Source: Robinsoniella peoriensis | Lineage (GTDB): Bacteria > Bacillota > Clostridia > Lachnospirales > Lachnospiraceae | Strand: one strand, 5' to 3' | Assembly: GCF_042680125.1 (NCBI RefSeq) | Contig: NZ_JBHTNY010000006.1 | Length of the DNA: 64,000 nucleotides | Part shown: positions 26,569 through 34,642 of the stretch, one piece after another | How the letters are laid out: each line of letters starts with the position of its first letter | How positions within the stretch are numbered: the first letter of the stretch is position 1 | Position numbers and translations under genes: made by a program | The notes under the pieces: model-generated | Database searches by the model: none | What the model was told of the DNA's origin: nothing | The model's input: the letters and a program-made list of their open reading frames with translations, nothing else

Positions 26569-27318
26569 ATGGCAAGAAAGAAAATTATCGCAGGAAACTG
26601 GAAAATGAACATGACTCCAAGTGAGGCAGTTGCATTAGTAAATGAATTAAAACCATTAGTAGCAAGTGAAGAAGTAGACGTAGTATTCTGCGTACCTGCA
26701 ATCGACATTATCCCGGTTATGGAAGCAGCTAAAGGATCCAATATCCAGGTTGGTGCTGAAAATATGTACTATGAAGAAAAAGGCGCTTACACAGGAGAAA
26801 TCTCACCTGCAATGTTAACAGATGTTGGTGTTAAATATGTAGTTCTGGGACATTCTGAAAGAAGAGAATACTTCGCAGAAACAAACGAAACAGTAAATAA
26901 GAAAGTATTAAAAGCTTTCGAACATGGAATTACACCAATCGTTTGCTGTGGCGAAACATTAGAGCAGAGAGAACAGGGCGTAACCATCGACTTCATCCGT
27001 CAGCAGATCAAAGTTGCATTCTTAAATGTAACAGCAGATCAGGCTAAGACAGCTGTAATTGCTTACGAACCAATCTGGGCAATCGGAACAGGTAAAGTAG
27101 CAACAACAGAGCAGGCTCAGGAAGTTTGCGCTGCAATCCGTGTCTGCATCGGCGAAATCTATGATCAGGCAACAGCAGAAGCAATCCGTATCCAGTACGG
27201 CGGATCTGTATCAGCAGCAAGTGCAGCAGAATTATTTGCTCAGGCAGATATCGATGGCGGCCTTGTAGGCGGAGCAGCTTTAAAACCAGACTTTGGTAAG
27301 ATTGTAAATTACAAATAA
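26569..27318 (+). CDS. tpiA: Triosephosphate isomerase
   Basis: A 249-residue TIM-barrel enzyme interconverting dihydroxyacetone phosphate and glyceraldehyde 3-phosphate. It has the substrate lysine in AGNWKMN, the catalytic histidine in LGHSERR and the catalytic glutamate in AYEPIWAIGTGK, and ends with the phosphate loop YGGSVSAAS and GLVGGAAL. Full length, with glycolytic codon bias. A strong terminator follows. Confidence 0.97.
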   Translation: MARKKIIAGNWKMNMTPSEAVALVNELKPLVASEEVDVVFCVPAIDIIPVMEAAKGSNIQVGAENMYYEEKGAYTGEISPAMLTDVGVKYVVLGHSERREYFAETNETVNKKVLKAFEHGITPIVCCGETLEQREQGVTIDFIRQQIKVAFLNVTADQAKTAVIAYEPIWAIGTGKVATTEQAQEVCAAIRVCIGEIYDQATAEAIRIQYGGSVSAASAAELFAQADIDGGLVGGAALKPDFGKIVNYK

Positions 27319-27346
27319 TTTATAGTTAAATTGATAAAATTAATCA

Positions 27347-27377
27347 AACCCTCCGGCATCTTGCTGGAGGGTTTTTT
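27347..27377 (+). terminator. Strong intrinsic terminator after tpiA
   Basis: AACCCTCCGGC (27347-27357) pairs with GCTGGAGGGTT (27363-27373) around a 5-base loop and runs into a T tract to 27377. Confidence 0.92.
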
Positions 27378-27413
27378 AAGCTCTGATGTGAAAAACATGA
27401 TTGTGTACAGCTG

Positions 27414-27632
27414 TTATGCCGGATGCATATTTTCGTAAAAGGTATAACCATTCCGGCCCAGTTTTGACTTTCTTTCATATAAAGCCTGGTCAGTCTTTGA
27501 TATAATCAAAAAAGTTTTTATTGTAAGTGTGGCACAGATTGTTGCATAATCATCACCATAGTAGCGTATTTGCATATTGCTGCATAAAAGCATTTCATGG
27601 GGAGAAAACCCCAAATTTGAATTGCAGCCCAC
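27414..27632 (-). pseudogene. Remnant of a GGDEF-domain (diguanylate cyclase) gene
   Basis: The minus strand carries a 72-codon frame. Its middle reads RYYGDDYATI, like the RYGGDEF active-site motif, and its end reads KTDQALYERKSKLGRNGYTF, like the last helix of GGDEF domains (ADxALYxAKxxGRN). In intact proteins these blocks are separated by about 60-70 residues; here only about 15 lie between, so most of the domain is gone. The motif itself is degraded. I see no RBS or partner. This is the only content of the tpiA-hom gap besides the terminator and promoter. Confidence 0.45.
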
Positions 27633-27651
27633 CGGCGTTTAGTGCTATAAT
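27622..27651 (+). promoter_or_regulatory. Promoter for hom
   Basis: TTGCAG (27622-27627), 18 bases, TATAAT (27646-27651), 49 bases before the hom start. Confidence 0.6.
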
Positions 27652-27699
27652 ATACAACGTAAGTGATGTCCTGTTACAAAAGGATAAAAAGGAGAAGAA

Positions 27700-28998
27700 A
27701 TGAGCGAGGTAAAGAAAATCAACATTGCCCTGCTTGGTCTGGGAACAGTGGGTACCGGAGTTTACAAGGTTTTGAAGAGCCAGCAGGAAGAAATGCCCTG
27801 CAAGATTGGCGCAGAACTTGTGATTAAGAAAATTCTGGTCCGCAACCTGGAGAAGGCTGCAGCCAAAGTGGATGATCCGTCAGTTCTTACGAATGACTGG
27901 AACGAAATCATTCAGGATGGGGAGATTGAAATCGTCATTGAAGTAATGGGAGGGATGGAACCCGCCAAAACTTATATGATGCAGGCCCTTGCGGCAGGGA
28001 AAAATGTAGTAACAGCCAACAAGGATCTGGTTGCTGTTGATGGAAAAGAGCTGTTGGATATGGCAGCGCTCCATCAGAAGGATTTTTTGTTTGAAGCGGC
28101 AGTTGCGGGTGGAATTCCGATCATACGGCCACTGAAGCAGTGTCTGGCTGGAAATCATCTGTCGGAAGTCATTGGAATAGTGAATGGAACTACCAATTTC
28201 ATCTTAACGAAAATGACGGAAGATGGCATGGAATTTGCAGATGCGCTGGCAATGGCTACGGAACTGGGCTATGCAGAAGCAGACCCCACCGCGGACGTTG
28301 AAGGTCTGGATGCAGGGCGTAAGGTGGCAATTATGGCATCTATTGCATTCAATTCCAGGGTAACCTTCCAGGATGTGTATACGGAAGGAATTACGAAGAT
28401 TACGGCAACCGATATCCGCTATGCCAAGGAAATGGGATGCCACATTAAGCTGTTAGGCGTTGCCAGGAATACAGAGGGCGGAATAGAAGCAAGGGTACAT
28501 CCCATGCTGATTCCAAGTACACATCCGTTGGCGGCGGTAAACGATTCCTTTAATGCAGTATTCGTCCATGGAGATGCAGTGGATGATGCCATGTTCTATG
28601 GCAGAGGAGCCGGGGAATTACCAACAGCCAGTGCCATAGTAGGAGATGTATGTGATATTGCCAGGAATATCCGGTTTGGGTGCACCGGCAGGATCAGCTG
28701 TACCTGCTATAAGAATTTGCCGATTATGAAAATAGAGGATGTAAGAAGCCGCTATTTCCTGCGTATGCAGGTGGAGGACCACCCGGGTGTATTGGCAAGT
28801 GTAGCCAGTGTTTTCGGCAACAATGGAGTAAGTATCGAGAAGATTATTCAAAAGACAAAACGAGGTGATCTGGCTGAAATTGTCGTGATTACAGATTCTA
28901 TTGAAGGGCGGCATTTTGATGATTCCCTGAAAATATTTGCAAGCATGTCAATGATCAATGAAATTTCAGCAGTAATCAGAGTGTACGGGCACTCATAA
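27700..28998 (+). CDS. hom: Homoserine dehydrogenase
   Basis: A 432-residue enzyme reducing aspartate semialdehyde to homoserine, on the way to threonine and methionine. The NAD(P) site GLGTVGTGV is near residue 13-21, the catalytic core has VTANKDLVA, VNGTTNFILTKM and GYAEADPTADVEGLDAGRK, and an ACT domain from about residue 350 (YFLRMQVEDHPGVLASVASV) suggests threonine feedback control. No thrB or thrC is adjacent. A purine permease follows after 26 bases and may share the transcript. Confidence 0.96.
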   Translation: MSEVKKINIALLGLGTVGTGVYKVLKSQQEEMPCKIGAELVIKKILVRNLEKAAAKVDDPSVLTNDWNEIIQDGEIEIVIEVMGGMEPAKTYMMQALAAGKNVVTANKDLVAVDGKELLDMAALHQKDFLFEAAVAGGIPIIRPLKQCLAGNHLSEVIGIVNGTTNFILTKMTEDGMEFADALAMATELGYAEADPTADVEGLDAGRKVAIMASIAFNSRVTFQDVYTEGITKITATDIRYAKEMGCHIKLLGVARNTEGGIEARVHPMLIPSTHPLAAVNDSFNAVFVHGDAVDDAMFYGRGAGELPTASAIVGDVCDIARNIRFGCTGRISCTCYKNLPIMKIEDVRSRYFLRMQVEDHPGVLASVASVFGNNGVSIEKIIQKTKRGDLAEIVVITDSIEGRHFDDSLKIFASMSMINEISAVIRVYGHS

Positions 28999-29024
28999 AA
29001 TACAGACAGGATGGAAGAGAAAAC

Positions 29025-30404
29025 GTGGAAAAACTATTTAAATTAAAAGAAAATCATACGAATGTAAAAACGGAAATCATCGCAGGTATTACCACATTTA
29101 TGGCTATGGCCTATATTTTAGCAGTAAACCCGAATATTTTGTCAAGCACCGGTATGGACAAAGGCGCAGTCTTCACTGCAACAGCCCTTGCTTCTTTGGT
29201 AGGAACACTGTGTATGGCGTTATTCGCAAATTATCCATTCGTATTAGCCCCGGGAATGGGATTAAATGCATATTTTGCCTATACCATTGTGGCTGATATG
29301 GGATACAGCTGGCAGGTAGCGCTGGCCGCAGTCTTTGTAGAAGGTATTATCTTTATTCTTCTTTCGGCAGTTAAAATCAGAGAAGCGTTGTTTGATGCAA
29401 TCCCTATGACTTTAAAACATGCCGTGAGCGTGGGAATTGGTTTGTTCATCGCATTTATCGGATTGCAGAATTGCCACCTGGTATTAGGGGGATCAACTTT
29501 GGTTACCCTGTTTTCAATGAAAAAATTCCAGGGGCTTAATGAAGGAATGGGAAGTTTCCAGGATGTTGGGATTACAGTGTTATTAGCAATTATCGGTATT
29601 ATCATTACAGCAATTATGGTGGTGCGTAAGGTGAAAGGAAATATTCTGTGGGGAATGCTGATTACCTGGCTTTTGGGGATCGTTTGCCAGCTCACCGGCT
29701 TATATGTTCCCAATGCGGAAATCGGACTGTTTTCTTTAATTCCGGATTTTAGCGGCGGAATATCCATTCCCGATATATCACCGGTATTCTTTAAAATGAG
29801 CTTTTCCGGTATGCAGATCGGACAGTTTGCCATGGTAGTGTTTGCTTTGTTGTTCGTAGACTTGTTTGATACCCTGGGTGCACTTATTGGACTTGCAACA
29901 AAGGCAGACATGTTAGATAAAGACGGAAAACTGCCGCATATCAAAGGTGCATTGATGGCGGATGCAGTAGCTACAACGGCAGGTGCGGTATTTGGAACGT
30001 CCACCACTACCACATATGTTGAAAGCGCAACCGGAGTTTCAGAAGGAGGCCGTACGGGGCTCACAGCGGTAGTAGCAGCAGTACTGTTCGGATTAGCGTT
30101 GTTCCTGTCTCCAATCTTTCTTGCAATTCCGTCTTTCGCTACAGCACCGGCATTGATCATGGTAGGATTCTTTATGCTTTCCAATGTAACCAAGATCGAT
30201 TTCAATGATATGAGAGAAGGAATTCCAGCATTTATCTGTATTGCAGCAATGCCATTCTTCTATAGTATTTCAGAAGGTATCGCAATGGGAATGATCTCTT
30301 ACGTGGCACTTCACCTGGCATCTAAGAAGGTAGAACGTAAGAAGATGAGCGTTATTATGTACATTTTAGCGGTATTATTTATCCTGAAATATTTGTTCTT
30401 ATAA
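29025..30404 (+). CDS. pbuG: NCS2-family purine (guanine/hypoxanthine) permease
   Basis: A 459-residue membrane protein of the AzgA/PbuG branch of NCS2 with 12-14 hydrophobic segments. Diagnostic blocks are EIIAGITTFMAMAYILAVNP, APGMGLNAYFAYT, LFDTLGALIGLA and GTSTTTTYVESATGVSEGG. It imports hypoxanthine, guanine or adenine by proton symport; which one cannot be read from the sequence. It starts with GTG at 29025 behind a weak GGATGGAAGAG site. No purine riboswitch is visible in the 26 bases upstream. Confidence 0.87.
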   Translation: MEKLFKLKENHTNVKTEIIAGITTFMAMAYILAVNPNILSSTGMDKGAVFTATALASLVGTLCMALFANYPFVLAPGMGLNAYFAYTIVADMGYSWQVALAAVFVEGIIFILLSAVKIREALFDAIPMTLKHAVSVGIGLFIAFIGLQNCHLVLGGSTLVTLFSMKKFQGLNEGMGSFQDVGITVLLAIIGIIITAIMVVRKVKGNILWGMLITWLLGIVCQLTGLYVPNAEIGLFSLIPDFSGGISIPDISPVFFKMSFSGMQIGQFAMVVFALLFVDLFDTLGALIGLATKADMLDKDGKLPHIKGALMADAVATTAGAVFGTSTTTTYVESATGVSEGGRTGLTAVVAAVLFGLALFLSPIFLAIPSFATAPALIMVGFFMLSNVTKIDFNDMREGIPAFICIAAMPFFYSISEGIAMGMISYVALHLASKKVERKKMSVIMYILAVLFILKYLFL

Positions 30405-30461
30405 GGATTTAGGGATAAGTTTTATGGATATAGGGACGCTTTGCAGACAGATGTAGTGCCC

Positions 30462-30667
30462 GGAAAGAGAAGGGGGCGGACCATTCTCTTTCCAGGATGC
30501 AGTTTATTGATAGAAAGCTGGTTTTCTCAGCATGGTGGAACCCTGGGGGTATAACATGCTGGACGATGAAATTGTTCGCTCGAGGGGGTATAGCGTTACC
30601 AATACAAATTTACAGCTGTAAAACAGGTATTGTATGATCCGGCAGGAGAATTACAATACCTGTTTTA
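30462..30667 (+). other. Hairpin-rich non-coding stretch, candidate small RNA
   Basis: The 457-base gap between the permease and gpmI holds no gene but several paired segments. GGAAAGAGAA (30462-30471) pairs with TTCTCTTTCC (30484-30493), CAGCATG (30528-30534) with CATGCTG (30555-30561), and TAAAACAGGTATTGTA (30619-30634) pairs perfectly with TACAATACCTGTTTTA (30652-30667). GGGGGTAT occurs at 30545, 30584 and again at 30774. The last stem could be a terminator for the permease or for a small RNA. No clear promoter precedes it. Confidence 0.45.
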
Positions 30668-30783
30668 GTTTATGCAGATAATTTGTGAGGAAGGCAATTT
30701 TGCGTACACATAAGGTAAGTCGGTCAATAAATTGGTGTAGTTGATGAAATATTTCACTTTGCAAAAATTAATCGGGGGTATTG

Positions 30784-30813
30784 TTGACAAGAAGCCCAAC
30801 CATCATGTAAAAT
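30784..30813 (+). promoter_or_regulatory. Strong promoter for gpmI
   Basis: TTGACA (30784-30789), 18 bases, TAAAAT (30808-30813). Transcription would begin close to 30820, ruling out the in-frame codon at 30820 as the translation start. Confidence 0.75.
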
Positions 30814-30861
30814 AAGCTTTTGAGAACGTTAATAATTTATTTAAATAAAGGAGAAAATATC

Positions 30862-32403
30862 ATGAGTAAGAAACCAACCGTTTTGATGATACTTGATGGA
30901 TATGGATTGAATAAGAAGGAGCAGGCAAATGCAGTAGCAGAAGCAAACACTCCGGTAATGGACAAGTTAATGGCTGAATGCCCGTTTGTAGAAGGTCAGG
31001 CAAGCGGAATGGCAGTTGGACTTCCGGAAGGCCAGATGGGTAATTCAGAAGTAGGACATCTGAACATGGGCGCCGGACGTATTGTATATCAGGAGCTTAC
31101 CAGAATCACCAAAGAGATTCAGGATGGTGATTTCTTCAAAAATGAAGCGTTATTAGATGCAGTAAGAAATGCAAAGAAAAATAATACGGCACTTCATATG
31201 TTTGGTTTATTATCCGATGGCGGAGTTCACAGCCACAATACACATGTATATGGTCTGTTAGAGCTGGCTAAGAAAGAAGGCCTTGAGAAAGTATATGTAC
31301 ACTGCTTCCTGGACGGACGTGACACACCTCCTTCTTCCGGTAAAGGATATGTGGAACAGTTAGCTGACAAAATGAAAGAGATCGGCGTTGGCGAGATCGC
31401 ATCTGTAATGGGACGTTATTATGCAATGGACAGAGATAACAGATGGGACAGAGTGGAACTGGCTTATAATGCTATGGTAAATGGCAAAGGCGAGACCGCT
31501 GAGTGCGGACCCTGCGGCGTTCAGAAATCCTATGACGCAGACAAGACAGATGAATTCGTACTTCCTACCGTAATGGTAAAAGACGGAGCACCGGTTGCAA
31601 CCATCCAAGATAAAGATTCCGTAATCTTCTTTAACTTCAGACCGGACCGTGCAAGAGAAATTACCCGTGCTTTCTGCTGTGATGATTTCGATGGCTTTCC
31701 ACGTGAAAAAAGATTAGATCTGACTTATGTTTGTTTTACGGATTATGATGAAACAATTCCTCATAAAGAAGTAGCTTTCCATAAAGTGGCAATTACCAAT
31801 ACATTTGGCGAATTCCTGGCTGAAAATCATCTGACACAGGCCAGAATCGCAGAAACAGAAAAATATGCACATGTTACTTTCTTCTTTAACGGAGGAAAAG
31901 AAGAGCCAAATGCAGGTGAAGACAGAATTCTTGTAAAATCTCCAAAGGTTGCTACCTATGATTTAAAACCGGAGATGAGTGCTTATGAAGTTTGTGATAA
32001 GTTAGTTGAAGCAATCAAATCGGATAAATACGACGTGATCATCATTAACTTTGCAAATCCGGATATGGTTGGACATACTGGTGTAGAAAATGCAGCTATC
32101 AAAGCAATTGAGGCAGTTGATGCATGTGTTGGAAGAACCGTGGCAGCTCTTGAAGAAGTAAATGGACAGATGTTCATCTGTGCAGACCATGGAAATGCAG
32201 AGCAGTTAGTTGATTATGTAACAGGAGTTCCGTTTACTGCACATACAACAAATCCGGTTCCGTTCATTCTGGTAAATTATGATAAGGACTATACATTGAA
32301 AGAAGGCGGATGCCTGGCTGATATTGCACCTACATTAATTGAAATGATGGGGATGAAGAAGCCGGCGGAGATGACAGGGGAATCGTTGCTGATCAAAAAA
32401 TAA
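30862..32403 (+). CDS. gpmI: Phosphoglycerate mutase, cofactor-independent
   Basis: A 513-residue Mn-dependent mutase converting 3- to 2-phosphoglycerate. With the start at 30862 (AAAGGAG upstream) the metal Asp is D12 in ILDGYGLN and the phospho-acceptor is S62 in GNSEVGHLNMGAGR, the textbook positions. Later blocks are FLDGRDTPPSSGKGYV, GRYYAMDRDNRWDR and ICADHGNAEQ. It begins the lower-glycolysis group gpmI-orf-eno. Confidence 0.97.
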   Translation: MSKKPTVLMILDGYGLNKKEQANAVAEANTPVMDKLMAECPFVEGQASGMAVGLPEGQMGNSEVGHLNMGAGRIVYQELTRITKEIQDGDFFKNEALLDAVRNAKKNNTALHMFGLLSDGGVHSHNTHVYGLLELAKKEGLEKVYVHCFLDGRDTPPSSGKGYVEQLADKMKEIGVGEIASVMGRYYAMDRDNRWDRVELAYNAMVNGKGETAECGPCGVQKSYDADKTDEFVLPTVMVKDGAPVATIQDKDSVIFFNFRPDRAREITRAFCCDDFDGFPREKRLDLTYVCFTDYDETIPHKEVAFHKVAITNTFGEFLAENHLTQARIAETEKYAHVTFFFNGGKEEPNAGEDRILVKSPKVATYDLKPEMSAYEVCDKLVEAIKSDKYDVIIINFANPDMVGHTGVENAAIKAIEAVDACVGRTVAALEEVNGQMFICADHGNAEQLVDYVTGVPFTAHTTNPVPFILVNYDKDYTLKEGGCLADIAPTLIEMMGMKKPAEMTGESLLIKK

Positions 32404-32418
32404 GGGATTCTTATGCAA

Positions 32419-32453
32419 GGGGGCGTGATGCACCGAAAGGTGCGGGCGCTCCT
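32419..32453 (+). terminator. GAAA-loop hairpin after gpmI
   Basis: GCACC and GGTGC (32430-32443) close a GAAA tetraloop, and outer pairs between 32419-32425 and 32447-32453 extend the stem. Only a broken T-rich stretch (TTTATATTTTT) follows, so it may be leaky. Confidence 0.6.
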
Positions 32454-32507
32454 GTTTATATTTTTAAAAGTGCAGATTTATTTGAATATTTGACGGAGGT
32501 TTTGGAT

Positions 32508-32834
32508 ATGGTAAAGGATATTGTGAAATCGGCTATTATGATTAAGCTGAAGTGTAAATCGGAGAGTCCTTTGATTTCGCCGGCGGAGTTTTGCTGTGCG
32601 GCGGGTGTGGCAGTGAAGGTAATTGGGCTGGATGAAAGATTTGTGGAGAAGTTTCGGTCTTTGGACTCTGTAGCGGAGATGAAGGAGGTTTTGTTTCCGG
32701 AACTGGAAGCGGTGAAGGAGGAGTATCAGGAGGATGCCGTAAATAAGAGGCTTATACATTTGCTCCTTTCCTGCAAGGTGGAAGGGGAAGTGACGGATGA
32801 GCTCCGTGAGATATTTGATATGGGCATGCACTGA
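32508..32834 (+). CDS. Unknown protein between gpmI and eno
   Basis: A 108-residue soluble protein, mostly helical, with no family I recognise. Visible features are a Lys/Ile-rich N-terminus (MVKDIVKSAIMIKLKCKSE), a Cys-Cys pair in PAEFCCAAG and an acidic middle (FPELEAVKEEYQED). The ATG at 32508 has GGAGG 8 bases upstream. Base composition (many GGA, GAG, GTG) differs a little from the strongly biased glycolytic genes around it, which suggests lower expression. It lies in the same direction between gpmI and eno and could be co-transcribed. Confidence 0.7.
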   Translation: MVKDIVKSAIMIKLKCKSESPLISPAEFCCAAGVAVKVIGLDERFVEKFRSLDSVAEMKEVLFPELEAVKEEYQEDAVNKRLIHLLLSCKVEGEVTDELREIFDMGMH

Positions 32835-32895
32835 TTTTTTTGATTATTTTATGAAATAAATGGGCACACTACTCTCTAAAGGAGGGCAATGTTCT

Positions 32896-34161
32896 ATGTT
32901 TGAATATATACCAATTGTCGATGTTTACGGAAGAGAGATCCTGGATTCCAGGGGAAATCCTACAGTGGAAGTGGAAGTACTGGCGGAAGGCGGTGCGATT
33001 GGAAGGGCAGCGGTTCCTTCAGGAGCATCTACCGGACAGTTCGAAGCGATGGAACTTAGGGATGGGGAAGAACGTTATCTGGGACAGGGTGTTTCCCAGG
33101 CAGTACATCATGTGAATACAATCCTGGCTGATGCAGTTATCGGTGAAAACGTGCTGCAGCAGACTACGGTTGATAAAATACTTTTAAGAGAAGATGGAAC
33201 CAGGAATAAATCGAGAATTGGAGCAAATGCCATATTGGGAGTTTCCATGGCAGTTGCCAAAGCAGCTGCCCAGTCACTGAAACTGCCTTTGTTTCGTTAT
33301 ATGGGCGGAATGCAGGCGGGAGAACTTCCGGTTCCGATGATGAATGTGTTAAATGGCGGATGTCACGCAGATAACACCGTAGATCTTCAGGAATTTATGA
33401 TTATGCCCAAAGGAGCGAAAAGCTTTCATGACGGATTGCAGATGTGCTCGGAAATTTATCACAATCTAAAGAAAATTATTAAAGCCAAAGGACTGTCTAC
33501 CGGAGTTGGAGACGAGGGCGGATTCGCACCGGATCTGCCGGATGCATCAGCAGTGATAGAATTGCTGATAGAGGCAGTGGAAAAAAGCGGCTACCAGATG
33601 AAAAAGGACATTGTTATAGCCATTGATGCAGCAGCATCTGAACTATACGATGAAAAGAAGAGAGTTTATTATTTTCCGGGTGAAAGCCAGATGAAGGGGC
33701 ACCGGGTAGAACGTACGGCGGATGAGATGATAGAGTACTACAAGGAGATGACGGATAAATATCCGGTTGTATCCATTGAAGACGGTTTGTTTGAGGATGA
33801 CTGGGAAGGCTGGCAGAAGCTGACGCAGGAATTGGGTGACCGGATTCAGCTGGTTGGGGATGATTTATTTGTTACCAATCCGGAACGTTTGAAAAAAGGA
33901 ATTGAGTTGGGAGCGGCAAATGCAATCTTAGTCAAGGTCAATCAGATTGGTACGCTCACAGAGGCATTTGAGGCCATTTACATGGCGCAGCGGGCAGGAT
34001 ACCGTACGATTATTTCCCATCGTTCCGGAGAGACAGAAGATACCATCATCGCGGATATAGCAGTTGCAACGGGAGCGGGGCAGATCAAAACAGGAGCACC
34101 GTGCAGGAGTGAGCGGGTAGCCAAGTATAATCAGCTCCTTCGTATCGAGGAAAATTTTTAA
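32896..34161 (+). CDS. eno: Enolase
   Basis: A 421-residue enzyme dehydrating 2-phosphoglycerate to phosphoenolpyruvate. It begins MFEYIPIVDVYGREILDSRG, as enolases do. The active-site region has GDEGGFAPDLP, SIEDGLFEDDWEGW, LVGDDLFVTN, LVKVNQIGTLTE and SHRSGETEDTIIAD. The ATG at 32896 is set by AAAGGAGGG at 32878-32886; the extension to 32860 covers that site and is rejected. Slightly shorter than the usual 430 at the C-terminus, but complete. Confidence 0.96.
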   Translation: MFEYIPIVDVYGREILDSRGNPTVEVEVLAEGGAIGRAAVPSGASTGQFEAMELRDGEERYLGQGVSQAVHHVNTILADAVIGENVLQQTTVDKILLREDGTRNKSRIGANAILGVSMAVAKAAAQSLKLPLFRYMGGMQAGELPVPMMNVLNGGCHADNTVDLQEFMIMPKGAKSFHDGLQMCSEIYHNLKKIIKAKGLSTGVGDEGGFAPDLPDASAVIELLIEAVEKSGYQMKKDIVIAIDAAASELYDEKKRVYYFPGESQMKGHRVERTADEMIEYYKEMTDKYPVVSIEDGLFEDDWEGWQKLTQELGDRIQLVGDDLFVTNPERLKKGIELGAANAILVKVNQIGTLTEAFEAIYMAQRAGYRTIISHRSGETEDTIIADIAVATGAGQIKTGAPCRSERVAKYNQLLRIEENF

Positions 34162-34165
34162 ATTA

Positions 34166-34194
34166 TTGACTTTTTTTCCAGCCTGTGGTAAACT
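34166..34194 (+). promoter_or_regulatory. Promoter for secG
   Basis: TTGACT (34166-34171), 17 bases, TAAACT (34189-34194), directly behind the eno stop. Confidence 0.65.
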
Positions 34195-34227
34195 CAATAT
34201 TGTCGTTTAACATAGGAGGTGCAGAGC

Positions 34228-34464
34228 GTGGAAGTTTTAAAAATGATCCTTACTATAATTTATATCTTAGTATGTATTGCGTTGACAGTAATTGTATTGA
34301 TGCAGGAAGGCAAGTCAGCAGGACTTGGTACAATTGGTGGAATGGCAGATACTTACTGGGGCAAGAACAAAGGACGCTCCGTAGAAGGTGCGCTTGTTAA
34401 ATCCACCAAGTTCTTGGCAATTGGATTTATCGTGCTGTCAGTAGTATTGAATCTTAAGTTTTAA
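34228..34464 (+). CDS. secG: Preprotein translocase subunit SecG
   Basis: A 78-residue two-helix membrane protein. Helix 1 is about residues 5-24 (ILTIIYILVCIALTVIVLMQ), the cytoplasmic loop has QEGKSAGLGTIGG, and helix 2 is the C-terminal FLAIGFIVLSVVLN. SecG assists SecYE in protein export. The GTG at 34228 is the start, 8 bases after AGGAGG at 34214-34219. The order secG-rnr-smpB-ssrA is conserved in Firmicutes. Confidence 0.93.
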   Translation: MEVLKMILTIIYILVCIALTVIVLMQEGKSAGLGTIGGMADTYWGKNKGRSVEGALVKSTKFLAIGFIVLSVVLNLKF

Positions 34465-34473
34465 AGTTAGAAG

Positions 34474-34507
34474 ACACTCTTGTAGTTACTGCAAGGGTGT
34501 TTTTTTA
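34474..34507 (+). terminator. Intrinsic terminator after secG
   Basis: ACACTCTTG (34474-34482) pairs with CAAGGGTGT (34492-34500), with one G-T pair, and is followed by seven T. Confidence 0.88.
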
Positions 34508-34642
34508 AACCATGTCGAAAAACATGGAATATAGTCAGTGTATCTAAGGTTGTGCCGGCGGGTAGGTTTCAGGCAGACAGATTTACCGGGCACCGTAAAA
34601 ATAAACAAGCAGATGCTGCCAACTAAGAAAGAGAGAAAATGA

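Noticed and set aside
29279..30205. 308-codon open frame on the minus strand
   Set aside because: It is the shadow of the permease gene; the product is a run of hydrophilic low-complexity residues and the plus-strand protein is a clear NCS2 member.
30820..30861. Upstream in-frame start for gpmI
   Set aside because: It lies at the expected transcription start, has no RBS, and would move the catalytic Ser away from position 62.
32860..32895. Upstream in-frame start for eno
   Set aside because: The extra residues cover the AAAGGAGGG ribosome binding site and precede the usual enolase N-terminus.
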